From Ralstonia sp. NFACC01 (GTDB taxonomy: Bacteria > Pseudomonadota > Gammaproteobacteria > Burkholderiales > Burkholderiaceae), in the NCBI RefSeq assembly GCF_900115545.1, contig NZ_FOWV01000006.1, forward strand, positions 235,235-299,234: a DNA stretch of 64,000 bases. The letters are read 5' to 3'. Position numbers and translations under genes: made by a program. The notes under the pieces were generated by a model that had not been told where the DNA came from, did no database searches, and saw only the letters and a program-made list of their open reading frames with translations. Of this stretch, positions 9,868 through 18,073 are shown in pieces. Every line of letters begins with the position of its first letter. Within the stretch, counting starts at the first letter, position 1.

Positions 9868-10656
9868 ATGTCTGCCACCACCCTCGCCCCCAAAACTGCA
9901 GCGCCGCAGGCCACGACTTCCAGCACGCTGGTCGTCCGCCATCTGAAGAAGCGCTACGGCACGCGCACGGTGGTCAAGGACGTGTCGCTTGACGTGAAAA
10001 GCGGCGAGGTGGTCGGCCTGCTCGGCCCCAACGGCGCGGGTAAGACGACTTCGTTCTACATGATCGTCGGCTTGGTGGCGCTGGACGCCGGCGACATCGT
10101 GCTCGACGGCGAGCACATCAGCCGCCTGCCGATCCACCAGCGCGCGCGCATGGGCCTGTCGTATTTGCCGCAGGAAGCGTCGGTGTTCCGCAAGCTCAAC
10201 GTGCAGGAAAACATCCGCGCGGTGCTCGAGCTGCAGGAGCAGAACGGCAAGAAGCTGTCGCAAGACGAAGTCAATCGCCGCCTCGACGGCCTGCTCGACG
10301 ACTTGCAGATCGCCCACTTGCGCGACAACCCCGCACTGTCGCTCTCGGGTGGTGAACGCCGCCGTGTGGAGATTGCCCGCGCGCTGGCCTCATCGCCACG
10401 CTTCATCCTGCTCGATGAACCGTTTGCCGGTGTCGATCCAATCGCGGTAGGCGAGATTCAACGCATCGTCAGCTTCTTGAAAGACCGCAACATCGGCGTG
10501 CTGATTACCGATCACAACGTGCGAGAAACGCTGGGCATCTGCGATCACGCCTACATCATCAGCGAAGGCACCGTGCTGGCCGCGGGCATGCCAGAGCAGA
10601 TTATCGAAAACGAGGATGTACGCAAGGTGTATCTGGGCGATAACTTCCGGATGTAA
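9868..10656 (+). CDS. lptB: LPS export ABC transporter ATP-binding protein LptB
   Basis: The ATPase that powers LPS extraction with LptF and LptG. The 262-residue protein carries Walker [11 protein letters not shown]-loop YLPQEASVF, signature [15 protein letters not shown], Walker [13 protein letters not shown] and switch histidine [10 protein letters not shown]. An extra ~20-residue Ala/Thr-rich N-terminus precedes the conserved [11 protein letters not shown]. It is 30 bp after lptA. rpoN follows, as is usual in proteobacteria. Confidence 0.97.
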   Translation: MSATTLAPKTAAPQATTSSTLVVRHLKKRYGTRTVVKDVSLDVKSGEVVGLLGPNGAGKTTSFYMIVGLVALDAGDIVLDGEHISRLPIHQRARMGLSYLPQEASVFRKLNVQENIRAVLELQEQNGKKLSQDEVNRRLDGLLDDLQIAHLRDNPALSLSGGERRRVEIARALASSPRFILLDEPFAGVDPIAVGEIQRIVSFLKDRNIGVLITDHNVRETLGICDHAYIISEGTVLAAGMPEQIIENEDVRKVYLGDNFRM

Positions 10657-10752
10657 GCCACGACGCACGCTTACGCCTTAAGGACGTGGCAAAGCCGCAC
10701 CTTAAAGCAAAATCCGTTCCATCGGCCGAGTGTTGGGCATAGAATAGCCCGC

Positions 10753-12264
10753 ATGAAACAGTCGCTCCAGCTCCGCCTCTCTCAGCATCTCGCGCTTACG
10801 CCGCAGTTGCAGCAATCGATCAGACTGCTGCAGTTGTCGACCATCGAACTGCAGCAGGAAGTTGAGCAGGCCTTGACCGAAAACCCGCTGCTGGAGCGGG
10901 AAAACGAGTGGCTCGACACCTCTGCGCGCATTGGCGCAGACGGCTCCGTGAACGCGCTGCAAAGCAACAGCGCCACACCCCTGCCCACCGAATCACCCCC
11001 GCCCGTACCCAACGGTGCCGACAGCGGCGACAGCTCGGAAAACAGCTACGAAAACGGTCACGACAGCGGCGCCGATTTCGACAGCGATTACGGCTCCGAC
11101 CGCTCCGACTGGAGCCTTGACGACTTCGCCCGCAAACCGCAATCCGACGAAGACGACCGCGCCCCGCTGCAGTTACGTGAGGCCGAGCAAAGTCTGCGCG
11201 AATTCCTCATGGAACAACTCGCGCCGCTCAAGCTGTCCATGCGAGACAAGGGCCTCGTCATCTTCCTGATCGAATCCCTCGACGACGAAGGCTACCTCTC
11301 TGGCACGCTCGACGAAATCCTCGCCGATCTGCCTGCCGAACTTGAAGTCGAACTCGACGAACTGCAAGCCACGCTGCGCATGCTGCAGAGCTTCGACCCG
11401 CCTGGCGTCGGCGCGCGTTCAGCTGCTGAATGCCTGTCACTGCAATTGCATCGGCTCGATTCGCCCGCGAAGGCGCTGGCGCTCACCATCGTCAATCAGC
11501 ATCTCGAACTGCTGGCCGCGCGAGACTACACACGCCTGAAGAAAGCGCTGTCCGTCGACGAGCCAGCGCTGAAGGCAGCGCATGAGCTGATTCGTTCACT
11601 GGCACCGTTTCCGGGTCATGCATTCGGGCGTGCTGAAGCGGATTTCGTGGTGCCCGACGTGATCGTGCGCAAGACCAGCGCAGGCTGGATGGCGCAACTG
11701 AACCCCGACGTCATGCCGCGCCTGCGCATCAACGACATGTACGCGCAAATCCTGCGCAGCAGCCGCGGTGAATCGGGCGCCGCCAATCTGCAGCAGAAGC
11801 TGCAGGAAGCACGTTGGCTGATTAAGAACATTCAGCAGCGCTTCGATACGATCCTGCGTGTCTCGCAAGCCATTGTCGAGCGTCAAAAGAGCTTCTTCAC
11901 GCACGGCGAAATCGCCATGCGCCCCTTGGTTTTGCGGGAAATAGCCGATACACTGGGTCTACACGAGTCCACGATCTCCCGTGTGACGACCAACAAATAC
12001 ATGGCGACCCCGATGGGGACGTTCGAGTTGAAGTACTTCTTCGGCAGCCATGTATCGACGGAAACCGGCGGGGCCGCGTCATCCACTGCGATACGCGCGC
12101 TCATCAAGCAACTTGTAGGAGCCGAAGACCCGAAGAATCCTCTGTCCGATAGCAGAATTGCCGAGCTGTTAGGCGAACAAGGATTCGTGGTGGCCCGTCG
12201 GACGGTGGCCAAATACCGCGAAGCCCTCAAGATCCCTGCAGTGAATTTGCGCAAGTCTTTATAG
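10753..12264 (+). CDS. rpoN: RNA polymerase sigma-54 factor
   Basis: A 503-residue sigma-54. Region I is the glutamine/leucine-rich start ([19 protein letters not shown]). Region II is a long acidic Ser/Asp/Asn-rich linker at about residues 70-135. The core-binding and DNA-binding regions follow, and the RpoN box [10 protein letters not shown] is near the C-terminus. It directs transcription from -24/-12 promoters together with AAA+ activators. One such promoter is seen in this same window in front of nrtA. A -10-like TAGAAT at 10740-10745, with TTCCAT 17 bp further up, lies directly before the ATG. Confidence 0.98.
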   Translation: MKQSLQLRLSQHLALTPQLQQSIRLLQLSTIELQQEVEQALTENPLLERENEWLDTSARIGADGSVNALQSNSATPLPTESPPPVPNGADSGDSSENSYENGHDSGADFDSDYGSDRSDWSLDDFARKPQSDEDDRAPLQLREAEQSLREFLMEQLAPLKLSMRDKGLVIFLIESLDDEGYLSGTLDEILADLPAELEVELDELQATLRMLQSFDPPGVGARSAAECLSLQLHRLDSPAKALALTIVNQHLELLAARDYTRLKKALSVDEPALKAAHELIRSLAPFPGHAFGRAEADFVVPDVIVRKTSAGWMAQLNPDVMPRLRINDMYAQILRSSRGESGAANLQQKLQEARWLIKNIQQRFDTILRVSQAIVERQKSFFTHGEIAMRPLVLREIADTLGLHESTISRVTTNKYMATPMGTFELKYFFGSHVSTETGGAASSTAIRALIKQLVGAEDPKNPLSDSRIAELLGEQGFVVARRTVAKYREALKIPAVNLRKSL

Positions 12265-12314
12265 CCGCATCGCGGGCAGTTCCGGTGCGGCTCATCTTGA
12301 GAAGGAGAACCGCT

Positions 12315-12668
12315 ATGAACTTCAAACTCAGTGGACACCACCTGGACATCACGCCCGCTTTGCGTGAGTACGTGGAAACGAAACTGGAGCGTGTGATCAG
12401 GCACTTCGATCAGGTGATTGGCGTCAGCGTGTTGCTATCGGTCGATAACCACAAGGAGAAGGATCGGCGTCAGTACGCGGAAATCAACTTGCACCTCAAG
12501 GGTAAGGACGTCTTCGTCGAATCACACCATGAAGATCTTTATGCGGCCATCGACCTACTCGTCGATAAACTGGACAGGCAAGTGATCAAGTACAAGGACC
12601 GCGTGCAGGGGCACGATCGTGACAGCATGAAGCACCAAGCCTTCCAGGCCGTGCAGATGCAGCAATAG
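12315..12668 (+). CDS. hpf: Ribosome hibernation promoting factor (short form)
   Basis: A 117-residue protein of the HPF/RaiA family (starts [20 protein letters not shown]). It binds the 30S decoding region and helps form inactive 100S ribosomes in stationary phase. It lacks the C-terminal dimerisation domain of long HPF. GAAGGAGA at 12301-12308 is a strong ribosome-binding site for this ATG and rules out the start ten codons upstream. It is placed between rpoN and ptsN, its usual position in proteobacteria. Confidence 0.95.
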   Translation: MNFKLSGHHLDITPALREYVETKLERVIRHFDQVIGVSVLLSVDNHKEKDRRQYAEINLHLKGKDVFVESHHEDLYAAIDLLVDKLDRQVIKYKDRVQGHDRDSMKHQAFQAVQMQQ

Positions 12669-12682
12669 CAGGACGGCACCGC

Positions 12683-12715
12683 AAAAACCGCGCCCCGAGT
12701 TGGCGCGGTTTTTTT
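12683..12715 (+). terminator. Intrinsic terminator after hpf
   Basis: A 10-bp GC-rich stem (AAACCGCGCC / GGCGCGGTTT) with a 7-nt loop and a run of seven T. It separates rpoN-hpf from ptsN. Confidence 0.9.
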
Positions 12716-12744
12716 ATGCCGTGGTGCATTCGTGACGAATCCGA

Positions 12745-12772
12745 TTGCAACGGATTTAAGTCGGGCTAAAAT
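12745..12772 (+). promoter_or_regulatory. Candidate sigma-70 promoter in the hpf-ptsN gap
   Basis: TTGCAA (12745-12750), 16 bp, TAAAAT (12767-12772). It lies after the hpf terminator and would start a ~250-nt leader before ptsN. Confidence 0.5.
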
Positions 12773-12902
12773 CTGACGAAAGTATGAATGCTGGCGTGGC
12801 GCGGCTTTTGGCGCGATGCTGGCTAAAACAGGGTCGATGCCGTGCGCACAGTGCCGGCACCGGCTGATCGCAGCCCTGGGGATTCGCCTCTCTGCCCTGC
12901 GT

Positions 12903-12952
12903 GGTGCACCGCTGGTGCACCGCACAAAGCTGCGCGGCACGTGGTCTATAAT
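12903..12952 (+). promoter_or_regulatory. Paired GGTGCACC palindromes and TATAAT upstream of ptsN
   Basis: Two identical 8-bp palindromes GGTGCACC at 12903-12910 and 12914-12921 are 11 bp apart start to start, one helical turn. A perfect TATAAT follows at 12947-12952. The layout suggests a second ptsN promoter with an operator just upstream; no convincing -35 is visible. The 345-bp gap between hpf and ptsN otherwise holds only the terminator and the promoter listed separately. Confidence 0.4.
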
Positions 12953-13013
12953 GACCTCATTGTCCGCGCGCCATTTTGGTGCAGAAGGACGCCGCTCATT
13001 TCACGCATTGCAC

Positions 13014-13469
13014 ATGAATCGCTTGGCCAAACTGCTGCCGCCCGGGAACATTGCCCTCGACGTCAGCGTAACCAGCAAGAAGCGGGTATTTGAACAAGCT
13101 GGCCTGCTGTTCGAGAACAACCACGGCGTGACGCGCGCAGTCGTCACCGACAACCTGTTCGCGCGCGAGTCGCTTGGATCCACGGGTCTGGGCGCCGGCG
13201 TGGCGATCCCGCATGGCCGCATCAAGGGGCTCAAACAACCGCTGGCAGCCTTCATGCGCCTATCCGAACCGGTGCCTTTTGAGTCGCCGGACGGCAAACC
13301 TGTCTCACTGCTGATCTTTCTGCTGGTGCCCGAACAGGCCACCCAGCAGCATCTGGAAATCCTCTCTGAAATCGCCCAGCTGCTGTCCGACCGTGACATG
13401 CGCGAAGGCCTCGCCACCCTGCCGTCGCCCGAGGCGATTCATCAGCTACTGACCGACTGGCGGCCCTGA
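13014..13469 (+). CDS. ptsN: PTS-Ntr EIIA component PtsN
   Basis: A 151-residue EIIA-Ntr, the last phosphate acceptor of the nitrogen phosphotransferase system. It regulates K+ transport and nitrogen or carbon stress functions rather than transporting sugar. The phosphorylated histidine is in AIPHGRI (His67). The start [12 protein letters not shown] is the family N-terminus; the frame stays open upstream but that part is not conserved. It lies between hpf and hprK. Confidence 0.95.
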   Translation: MNRLAKLLPPGNIALDVSVTSKKRVFEQAGLLFENNHGVTRAVVTDNLFARESLGSTGLGAGVAIPHGRIKGLKQPLAAFMRLSEPVPFESPDGKPVSLLIFLLVPEQATQQHLEILSEIAQLLSDRDMREGLATLPSPEAIHQLLTDWRP

Positions 13470-13542
13470 TCGCGGCGCGATCGGTGGCAAGCGCAACCGA
13501 TTGCGAACGCGCTATGCCCCGTCGGCACCACTGTGCCCTGCT

Positions 13543-14517
13543 ATGGAACTGACCGGCGTCATCGCCCAATCGATCTTTGACGACAACGCAGCTGATCTAA
13601 AGCTGTCGTGGGTCGCCGGCCTGGAGGGCGCGGACCGCGCGTTCGATGTGGATTTCGCCAAGGAGGCGACATCTGCAGCTGACTTAGTCGGGCACTTGAA
13701 CCTCATCCACCCGAATCGCATACAGGTGCTCGGCAAGCCCGAGATCACCTACTACCAGCGCTTGTCGGAAGAAAACCGCAAGCGCCAGATGGGCGAGTTG
13801 ATCCTGCTGGAGCCACCCTTTCTGGTGGTGGCCGACGGCGTGGATCCGCCGCCCGATCTGGAGCTGCGCTGCACACGCTCGTCCACGCCGCTGTTCACGT
13901 CGCCGATTTCATCGGCCGCGGTCATTGACCATCTGCGCTTGTATCTGTCTCGCATCTCGGCACCGCGCGTGACGATGCACGGGGTGTTTCTCGACATCCT
14001 CGGCATGGGCGTGCTGATCATGGGTGATTCGGGCCTGGGCAAAAGCGAATTGGGCCTGGAGCTGATCTCGCGCGGTCACGGTCTGGTGGCCGATGACGCG
14101 GTCGATTTCGTTCGCCTCGGGCCGGACTTTATCGAAGGCCGCTGCCCGCCGCTGCTGCAGAATCTGCTGGAAGTGCGCGGGCTGGGCCTGCTCGATATCA
14201 AGACGATCTTCGGTGAGACGGCGGTGCGCCGGAAGATGAAGATCAAGCTGATCGTGCAGCTCGTGCGCCGCAACGATGGCGAGTTCGAGCGTCTGCCGCT
14301 CGATTCACAATACCTCGATGTCCTCGGTCTGCCGATCCACATGGTGAAGATCCAGGTGGCAGCGGGCCGCAACTTGGCCGTGCTGGTCGAGGCGGCCGTG
14401 CGCAACACGATCCTGCGCTTGCGCGGCATCGATACGTTGCGCGACTTCATGGACCGCCAGCGCGCCGCCATGCAAGCCGAAGCCGCTTCCCACTCGCCTC
14501 AGGGTCGTCTGCTTTAA
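13543..14517 (+). CDS. hprK: HPr kinase/phosphorylase
   Basis: A 324-residue bifunctional enzyme that phosphorylates and dephosphorylates HPr on serine. Walker A GDSGLGKS is at residues 161-168, followed by the HprK signature region (LVADDAVDF and the later [10 protein letters not shown]). In proteobacteria HprK occurs with PtsN and an incomplete PTS, and links PTS-Ntr phosphorylation to metabolism. The ATG at 13543 gives the family start [15 protein letters not shown]. No ptsH or ptsI is in this window. Confidence 0.96.
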   Translation: MELTGVIAQSIFDDNAADLKLSWVAGLEGADRAFDVDFAKEATSAADLVGHLNLIHPNRIQVLGKPEITYYQRLSEENRKRQMGELILLEPPFLVVADGVDPPPDLELRCTRSSTPLFTSPISSAAVIDHLRLYLSRISAPRVTMHGVFLDILGMGVLIMGDSGLGKSELGLELISRGHGLVADDAVDFVRLGPDFIEGRCPPLLQNLLEVRGLGLLDIKTIFGETAVRRKMKIKLIVQLVRRNDGEFERLPLDSQYLDVLGLPIHMVKIQVAAGRNLAVLVEAAVRNTILRLRGIDTLRDFMDRQRAAMQAEAASHSPQGRLL

Positions 14518-14703
14518 CAAAGCCGCCACAAAGTTTCGTATTCAGACCGGTTTACCCTAGTTTTCGCTGCGAAACGTCAACCCGACGTGCGGCCGCCCCG
14601 TTGTGGGAGGGAATGCGCCGAGCACACAACGCGGCGGCGTTCATCGCGAGCGCGGCGGCTTGTTTTCGCCCGCTCTTCTGACGGTACCAAGGAGAATACG
14701 ACG

Positions 14704-15045
14704 ATGAAACAACTGATTGCCGCTTGCGCCCTGGCGCTCCCGTTCCTGGCCGGCCAAGCTTTCGCCCAAGGCAGCGCACCCGCAGCCGCGCCGGCGGCAC
14801 CTGCTGCCGCCCCGGCAGCCAAGAATTCGCAGCAAGACAAGATGAAGCAATGCAACATGGACGCCGCTGGCAAGAAGGGCGACGAGCGCAAGGCTTTCAT
14901 GAAAGGCTGCCTGTCGGACAAACCGGCCGCGGCCGCCAAGCCGATGACGCAGCAGGAAAAGATGGCAGCCTGCTCCAAGGCCAACAAGGGCAAGAAGGGC
15001 GACGAGTACAAGAACGCCCAGAAAGCGTGCCTCTCGAAGGGCTGA
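14704..15045 (+). CDS. PsiF repeat family protein, periplasmic
   Basis: A 113-residue secreted protein with a signal peptide ([16 protein letters not shown], cleavage before QGS), an Ala/Pro linker, and two PsiF repeats. The first is around [20 protein letters not shown] and the second around [20 protein letters not shown]. Each repeat has a Cys-x(n)-Gly-Lys-Lys-Gly-Asp-Glu pattern ending in a second cysteine, so four cysteines could form two disulfides. PsiF was named as phosphate-starvation inducible in E. coli; its molecular role is unknown. It sits between hprK and rapZ with its own terminator. Confidence 0.85.
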   Translation: MKQLIAACALALPFLAGQAFAQGSAPAAAPAAPAAAPAAKNSQQDKMKQCNMDAAGKKGDERKAFMKGCLSDKPAAAAKPMTQQEKMAACSKANKGKKGDEYKNAQKACLSKG

Positions 15046-15066
15046 GCATTCCCTTAACCTCGCTCG

Positions 15067-15097
15067 AAAAAAGGCGGCCGGATCGGTCGCCTTTTTT
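15067..15097 (+). terminator. Intrinsic terminator after the psiF-like gene
   Basis: An A-rich left flank, the imperfect stem GGCGGCC / GGTCGCC and six T. Confidence 0.8.
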
Positions 15098-15139
15098 GTT
15101 GGTCGCTGCTTTGCAACACAGGGATGCTATCCTCGCGGC

Positions 15140-16033
15140 ATGCGGATCATTCTCATCACCGGTATGTCGGGTTCAGGGAAATCGGTCGCCCTGAACGTGC
15201 TCGAAGACGCAGGTTACTACTGCGTCGACAACCTGCCCGCGCAGTTCATCCCCGAACTGGCGCGCTATCTGGCGGACCAGGGTTATACGCATCTGGGCGT
15301 GGCCACCGACATCCGCAGCCGGGAATCGCTGCGCAAGGTGCCCGAGACGGTCACCGTGCTGCGCAAGGAACACGACGTGCGCATGCTGTTTCTGACAGCA
15401 AGCACGAATGCCCTGGTGCAGCGCTATTCCGAGACGCGCCGCCGGCATCCGCTGTCGATCCGTAACGGCCGCCCCGATACCGCTGCCAACGTGCAAGCGG
15501 CCGCCAAGGGCCTAGACACCTCGCTCATCGAAGCAATCGAAATGGAGCGGGAGCTGCTCAGCCCGCTGGCCGATCCGGCGCATCGCATCGACACCAGCAC
15601 GCTGCGCACGAACGCCCTGCGCGCGTACATCAAAGAGTTCATCAGCGACGAGCCGCATGACATCACGTTGATGTTCGAATCGTTCGGCTTCAAGCATGGC
15701 GTACCGACCGATGCCGATCTCGTCTTCGACGTGCGTTCGCTGCCCAACCCGTACTACGACACGCAACTGCGCCCCCTCACCGGGCGCGACCAGCCCGTCA
15801 TCGATTTCCTGCAAAGCCAACCGATGGTGCTTGCGATGGCAGAGGACATCCGCGCCTACGTCGAAAAGTGGCTGCCGAGTTTCATCGCCGACAACCGCAG
15901 CTATTTGACCGTCGCGATCGGCTGCACGGGCGGTCAGCATCGTTCCGTGTACATCGCAGAACGGCTTGCCACGTACTTCCGTGCGCATGGTAATGTGTTG
16001 GTCCGCCACCGCGAATTGGCCGTAGACGGCTGA
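15140..16033 (+). CDS. rapZ: RNase adapter protein RapZ
   Basis: A 297-residue nucleotide-binding protein. The N-terminal P-loop is GMSGSGKS (residues 8-15). The C-terminal domain contains the conserved [15 protein letters not shown]. In enterobacteria RapZ delivers the sRNA GlmZ to RNase E and senses glucosamine 6-phosphate; whether an equivalent sRNA exists here is unknown. It is at the end of the rpoN-hpf-ptsN-hprK-rapZ neighbourhood. Confidence 0.96.
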   Translation: MRIILITGMSGSGKSVALNVLEDAGYYCVDNLPAQFIPELARYLADQGYTHLGVATDIRSRESLRKVPETVTVLRKEHDVRMLFLTASTNALVQRYSETRRRHPLSIRNGRPDTAANVQAAAKGLDTSLIEAIEMERELLSPLADPAHRIDTSTLRTNALRAYIKEFISDEPHDITLMFESFGFKHGVPTDADLVFDVRSLPNPYYDTQLRPLTGRDQPVIDFLQSQPMVLAMAEDIRAYVEKWLPSFIADNRSYLTVAIGCTGGQHRSVYIAERLATYFRAHGNVLVRHRELAVDG

Positions 16034-16137
16034 ACCGCGCGCCAGACACATTCACCGCGCCGGCCAGCCTCATTTGGATGCGGCTTCTTGCGCGGCGCCA
16101 CGCGAAAGTCTTGCCGCCGTCTGCTGAAAGCCCGTCC

Positions 16138-16791
16138 ATGCAAGAAGACATCGCTCTCTCACCGTTCTCGCCGTTGCCGCCGCTGCCCACCGAGCTGTCG
16201 CTGTTTCCGCTGCATACGGTGCTGTTTCCCGGCGGCCTTCTCCCCCTGCGCATTTTCGAAGCCCGCTACATCGATATGGTGCGCACGTGCCTGCGCGACA
16301 AGACGCCGTTCGGCGTCTGCCTGATTGAGCGCGGCAACGAAGTGGCCACCACAGACGGCACAACCGTACCAGTCGACGTGGGCTGCATCGCCCACATCGT
16401 CGAATGCGACATGGAGCAGCTCGGCCTGCTGATGATCAAGGTGCGCGGCTCGCAGCGCTTCAAGGTACTGTCGTTCGAGACTACGCCCGACGGCCTCATG
16501 CGCGGTACGGTCGAGCCCATCGGCGCAGACGTGGAAGACTGCAAGGGCGAACTTTTCGACGACTGCGTGGGTGCCCTGCGCCGCATCATCACCACACTCG
16601 GATCACGCGAAGATGGCAACGTCCCGATGGCGGAACCCTATGAGTGGACCAGCCCGAGCTGGGTCGCGAATCGACTCTGCGAACTGCTACCGGTGCCACT
16701 CAAGGCCAAGCAGAAGCTGATGGAACTGATGGACGCCGGCATGCGCATCGAGATCGTCCATCGCTACATGAAGCAGCATCACATTCTGTGA
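16138..16791 (+). CDS. LON peptidase substrate-binding domain protein
   Basis: A 217-residue protein consisting of a stand-alone Lon N-terminal (LAN) domain. The typical LSLFPLHTVLFPGG...PLRIFEARYIDMV stretch is at residues ~20-50. There is no AAA+ ATPase and no protease domain, so it is not Lon itself. Function is not established for these proteins; a substrate-binding or adaptor role is an inference. The ATG at 16138 was chosen because the family starts shortly before the LFPL motif. Confidence 0.88.
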   Translation: MQEDIALSPFSPLPPLPTELSLFPLHTVLFPGGLLPLRIFEARYIDMVRTCLRDKTPFGVCLIERGNEVATTDGTTVPVDVGCIAHIVECDMEQLGLLMIKVRGSQRFKVLSFETTPDGLMRGTVEPIGADVEDCKGELFDDCVGALRRIITTLGSREDGNVPMAEPYEWTSPSWVANRLCELLPVPLKAKQKLMELMDAGMRIEIVHRYMKQHHIL

Positions 16792-16821
16792 TGCCGTATC
16801 AGCCAACCCGGGCCGGGTTGG

Positions 16822-17970
16822 CTAGATCAGGCTTGGCTGCACCAGCGTCTCCAGCGCCAACTTCACCGGCGCGGGCAATCCCACTGAATTGAGTTGGGCA
16901 AGCGGTACCCAGCGCCAGTCGTCGTCGAGCTCGGCGGGCGTGCCGATCTCTGCGCGCAGCAAGTGCATATGCAGGCGGAAGTGCGTGAAGGTATGCGTGA
17001 GCGCGCCTGCCATTTCCACGGTCGAGACCGCGCCATATACCTGCGCGGCGCGACGCACGGTGCCCACATCCAGCGGATGCTCATCCAGCGCGTCGTCCAT
17101 CTCGCCCACCAGCGGCAAAGACCACAACCCGCCCCAGATACCGCGTTGCGGACGACGCTGCAGCAGGACCGCGTCGGCGTGCAGCGCGATGACGAGCGTC
17201 GCGGCACGCTCGGGTATCGCCTTACGCGGGCGCGGCACGGGCAATTCCATCACGCGATCGGTACTGCGCGCTTCGCATAGCGATTCGAGTGGACAGGCGC
17301 GTTCGCCCGTCAGGCATGCCGGTTTGCCACGCGTGCAGACGGTGGCCCCTAGGTCCATCAAACCCTGCGTGTACGGCTGAATACCTTCGGCTGGCGGCAG
17401 CACGGTTTCAGCGACGCGCCACATGGTGTCTTCCACGCGCTTGTCGCCAGGAAAACCGTCGATGCCGAACACACGGGCAAACACGCGTTTGACGTTGCCG
17501 TCCAGAATGGCCGCGCGCACGCCGTACGAAAACGCGGCGATGGCCGCCGCAGTCGAGCGGCCGATGCCCGGCAGCGTCGCAAGCACGTCGGGATCGCGCG
17601 GGAAGATGCCGCCGTGCTCCGCCACCACGATCTGCGCGCAGCGATGCAAGTTGCGCGCGCGCGTGTAATAGCCGAGGCCGGCCCACGCTGCCATCACGTC
17701 GTCTGCCGGCGCAGCGGCCAGCGCCTGCACGGTCGGGAAGCGCTCGATGAAGCGTGCGTAGTAGCCCAGCACCGCGCTCACCTGCGTCTGCTGCAGCATG
17801 ATCTCTGAGAGCCACGTGCGATATGCATCGCCCGTGTTCTGCCACGGCAAATGGTGACGGCCATGACGCTGCTGCCAAGCGATGACGCGCACGGCGAAAT
17901 CATCTGGTAGCGAAGGCAGAACGGCAGCAGGTTGCGCGGCGCGGCGCGTGCGGCGGGGGGTGGCGGTCAT
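16822..17970 (-). CDS. mutY: A/G-specific adenine glycosylase MutY
   Basis: Removes adenine mispaired with 8-oxoguanine. The 382-residue protein has the HhH-GPD catalytic core (LPWQNTGDAYRTWLSEIMLQQ region; LPGIGRSTAAAI hairpin), an iron-sulfur loop, and a C-terminal NUDIX-like domain that reads 8-oxoG. The Fe-S cysteines are spaced C-X6-C-X6-C-X5-C, whereas the classical MutY/Nth loop is C-X6-C-X2-C-X5-C: four extra residues lie between the second and third cysteine. mutM lies 2.3 kb away on the same strand, so two parts of the GO repair system are close together. Confidence 0.95.
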   Translation of the reverse strand: MTATPRRTRRAAQPAAVLPSLPDDFAVRVIAWQQRHGRHHLPWQNTGDAYRTWLSEIMLQQTQVSAVLGYYARFIERFPTVQALAAAPADDVMAAWAGLGYYTRARNLHRCAQIVVAEHGGIFPRDPDVLATLPGIGRSTAAAIAAFSYGVRAAILDGNVKRVFARVFGIDGFPGDKRVEDTMWRVAETVLPPAEGIQPYTQGLMDLGATVCTRGKPACLTGERACPLESLCEARSTDRVMELPVPRPRKAIPERAATLVIALHADAVLLQRRPQRGIWGGLWSLPLVGEMDDALDEHPLDVGTVRRAAQVYGAVSTVEMAGALTHTFTHFRLHMHLLRAEIGTPAELDDDWRWVPLAQLNSVGLPAPVKLALETLVQPSLI

Positions 17971-18073
17971 GCGTGTGATGAGGAAACGGCGAACTGAAGA
18001 TGCGCGCTGGCGGCGATCCTACCAGAACGAAAAAAGCGCCCGCAGGCGCCTTCTCCGTGACCAACGATACGCG

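Noticed and set aside
12816-13013. 66-codon upstream extension of PtsN
   Set aside because: It covers two promoter-like sequences and a palindrome pair and has no family similarity; the conserved N-terminus begins at 13014.
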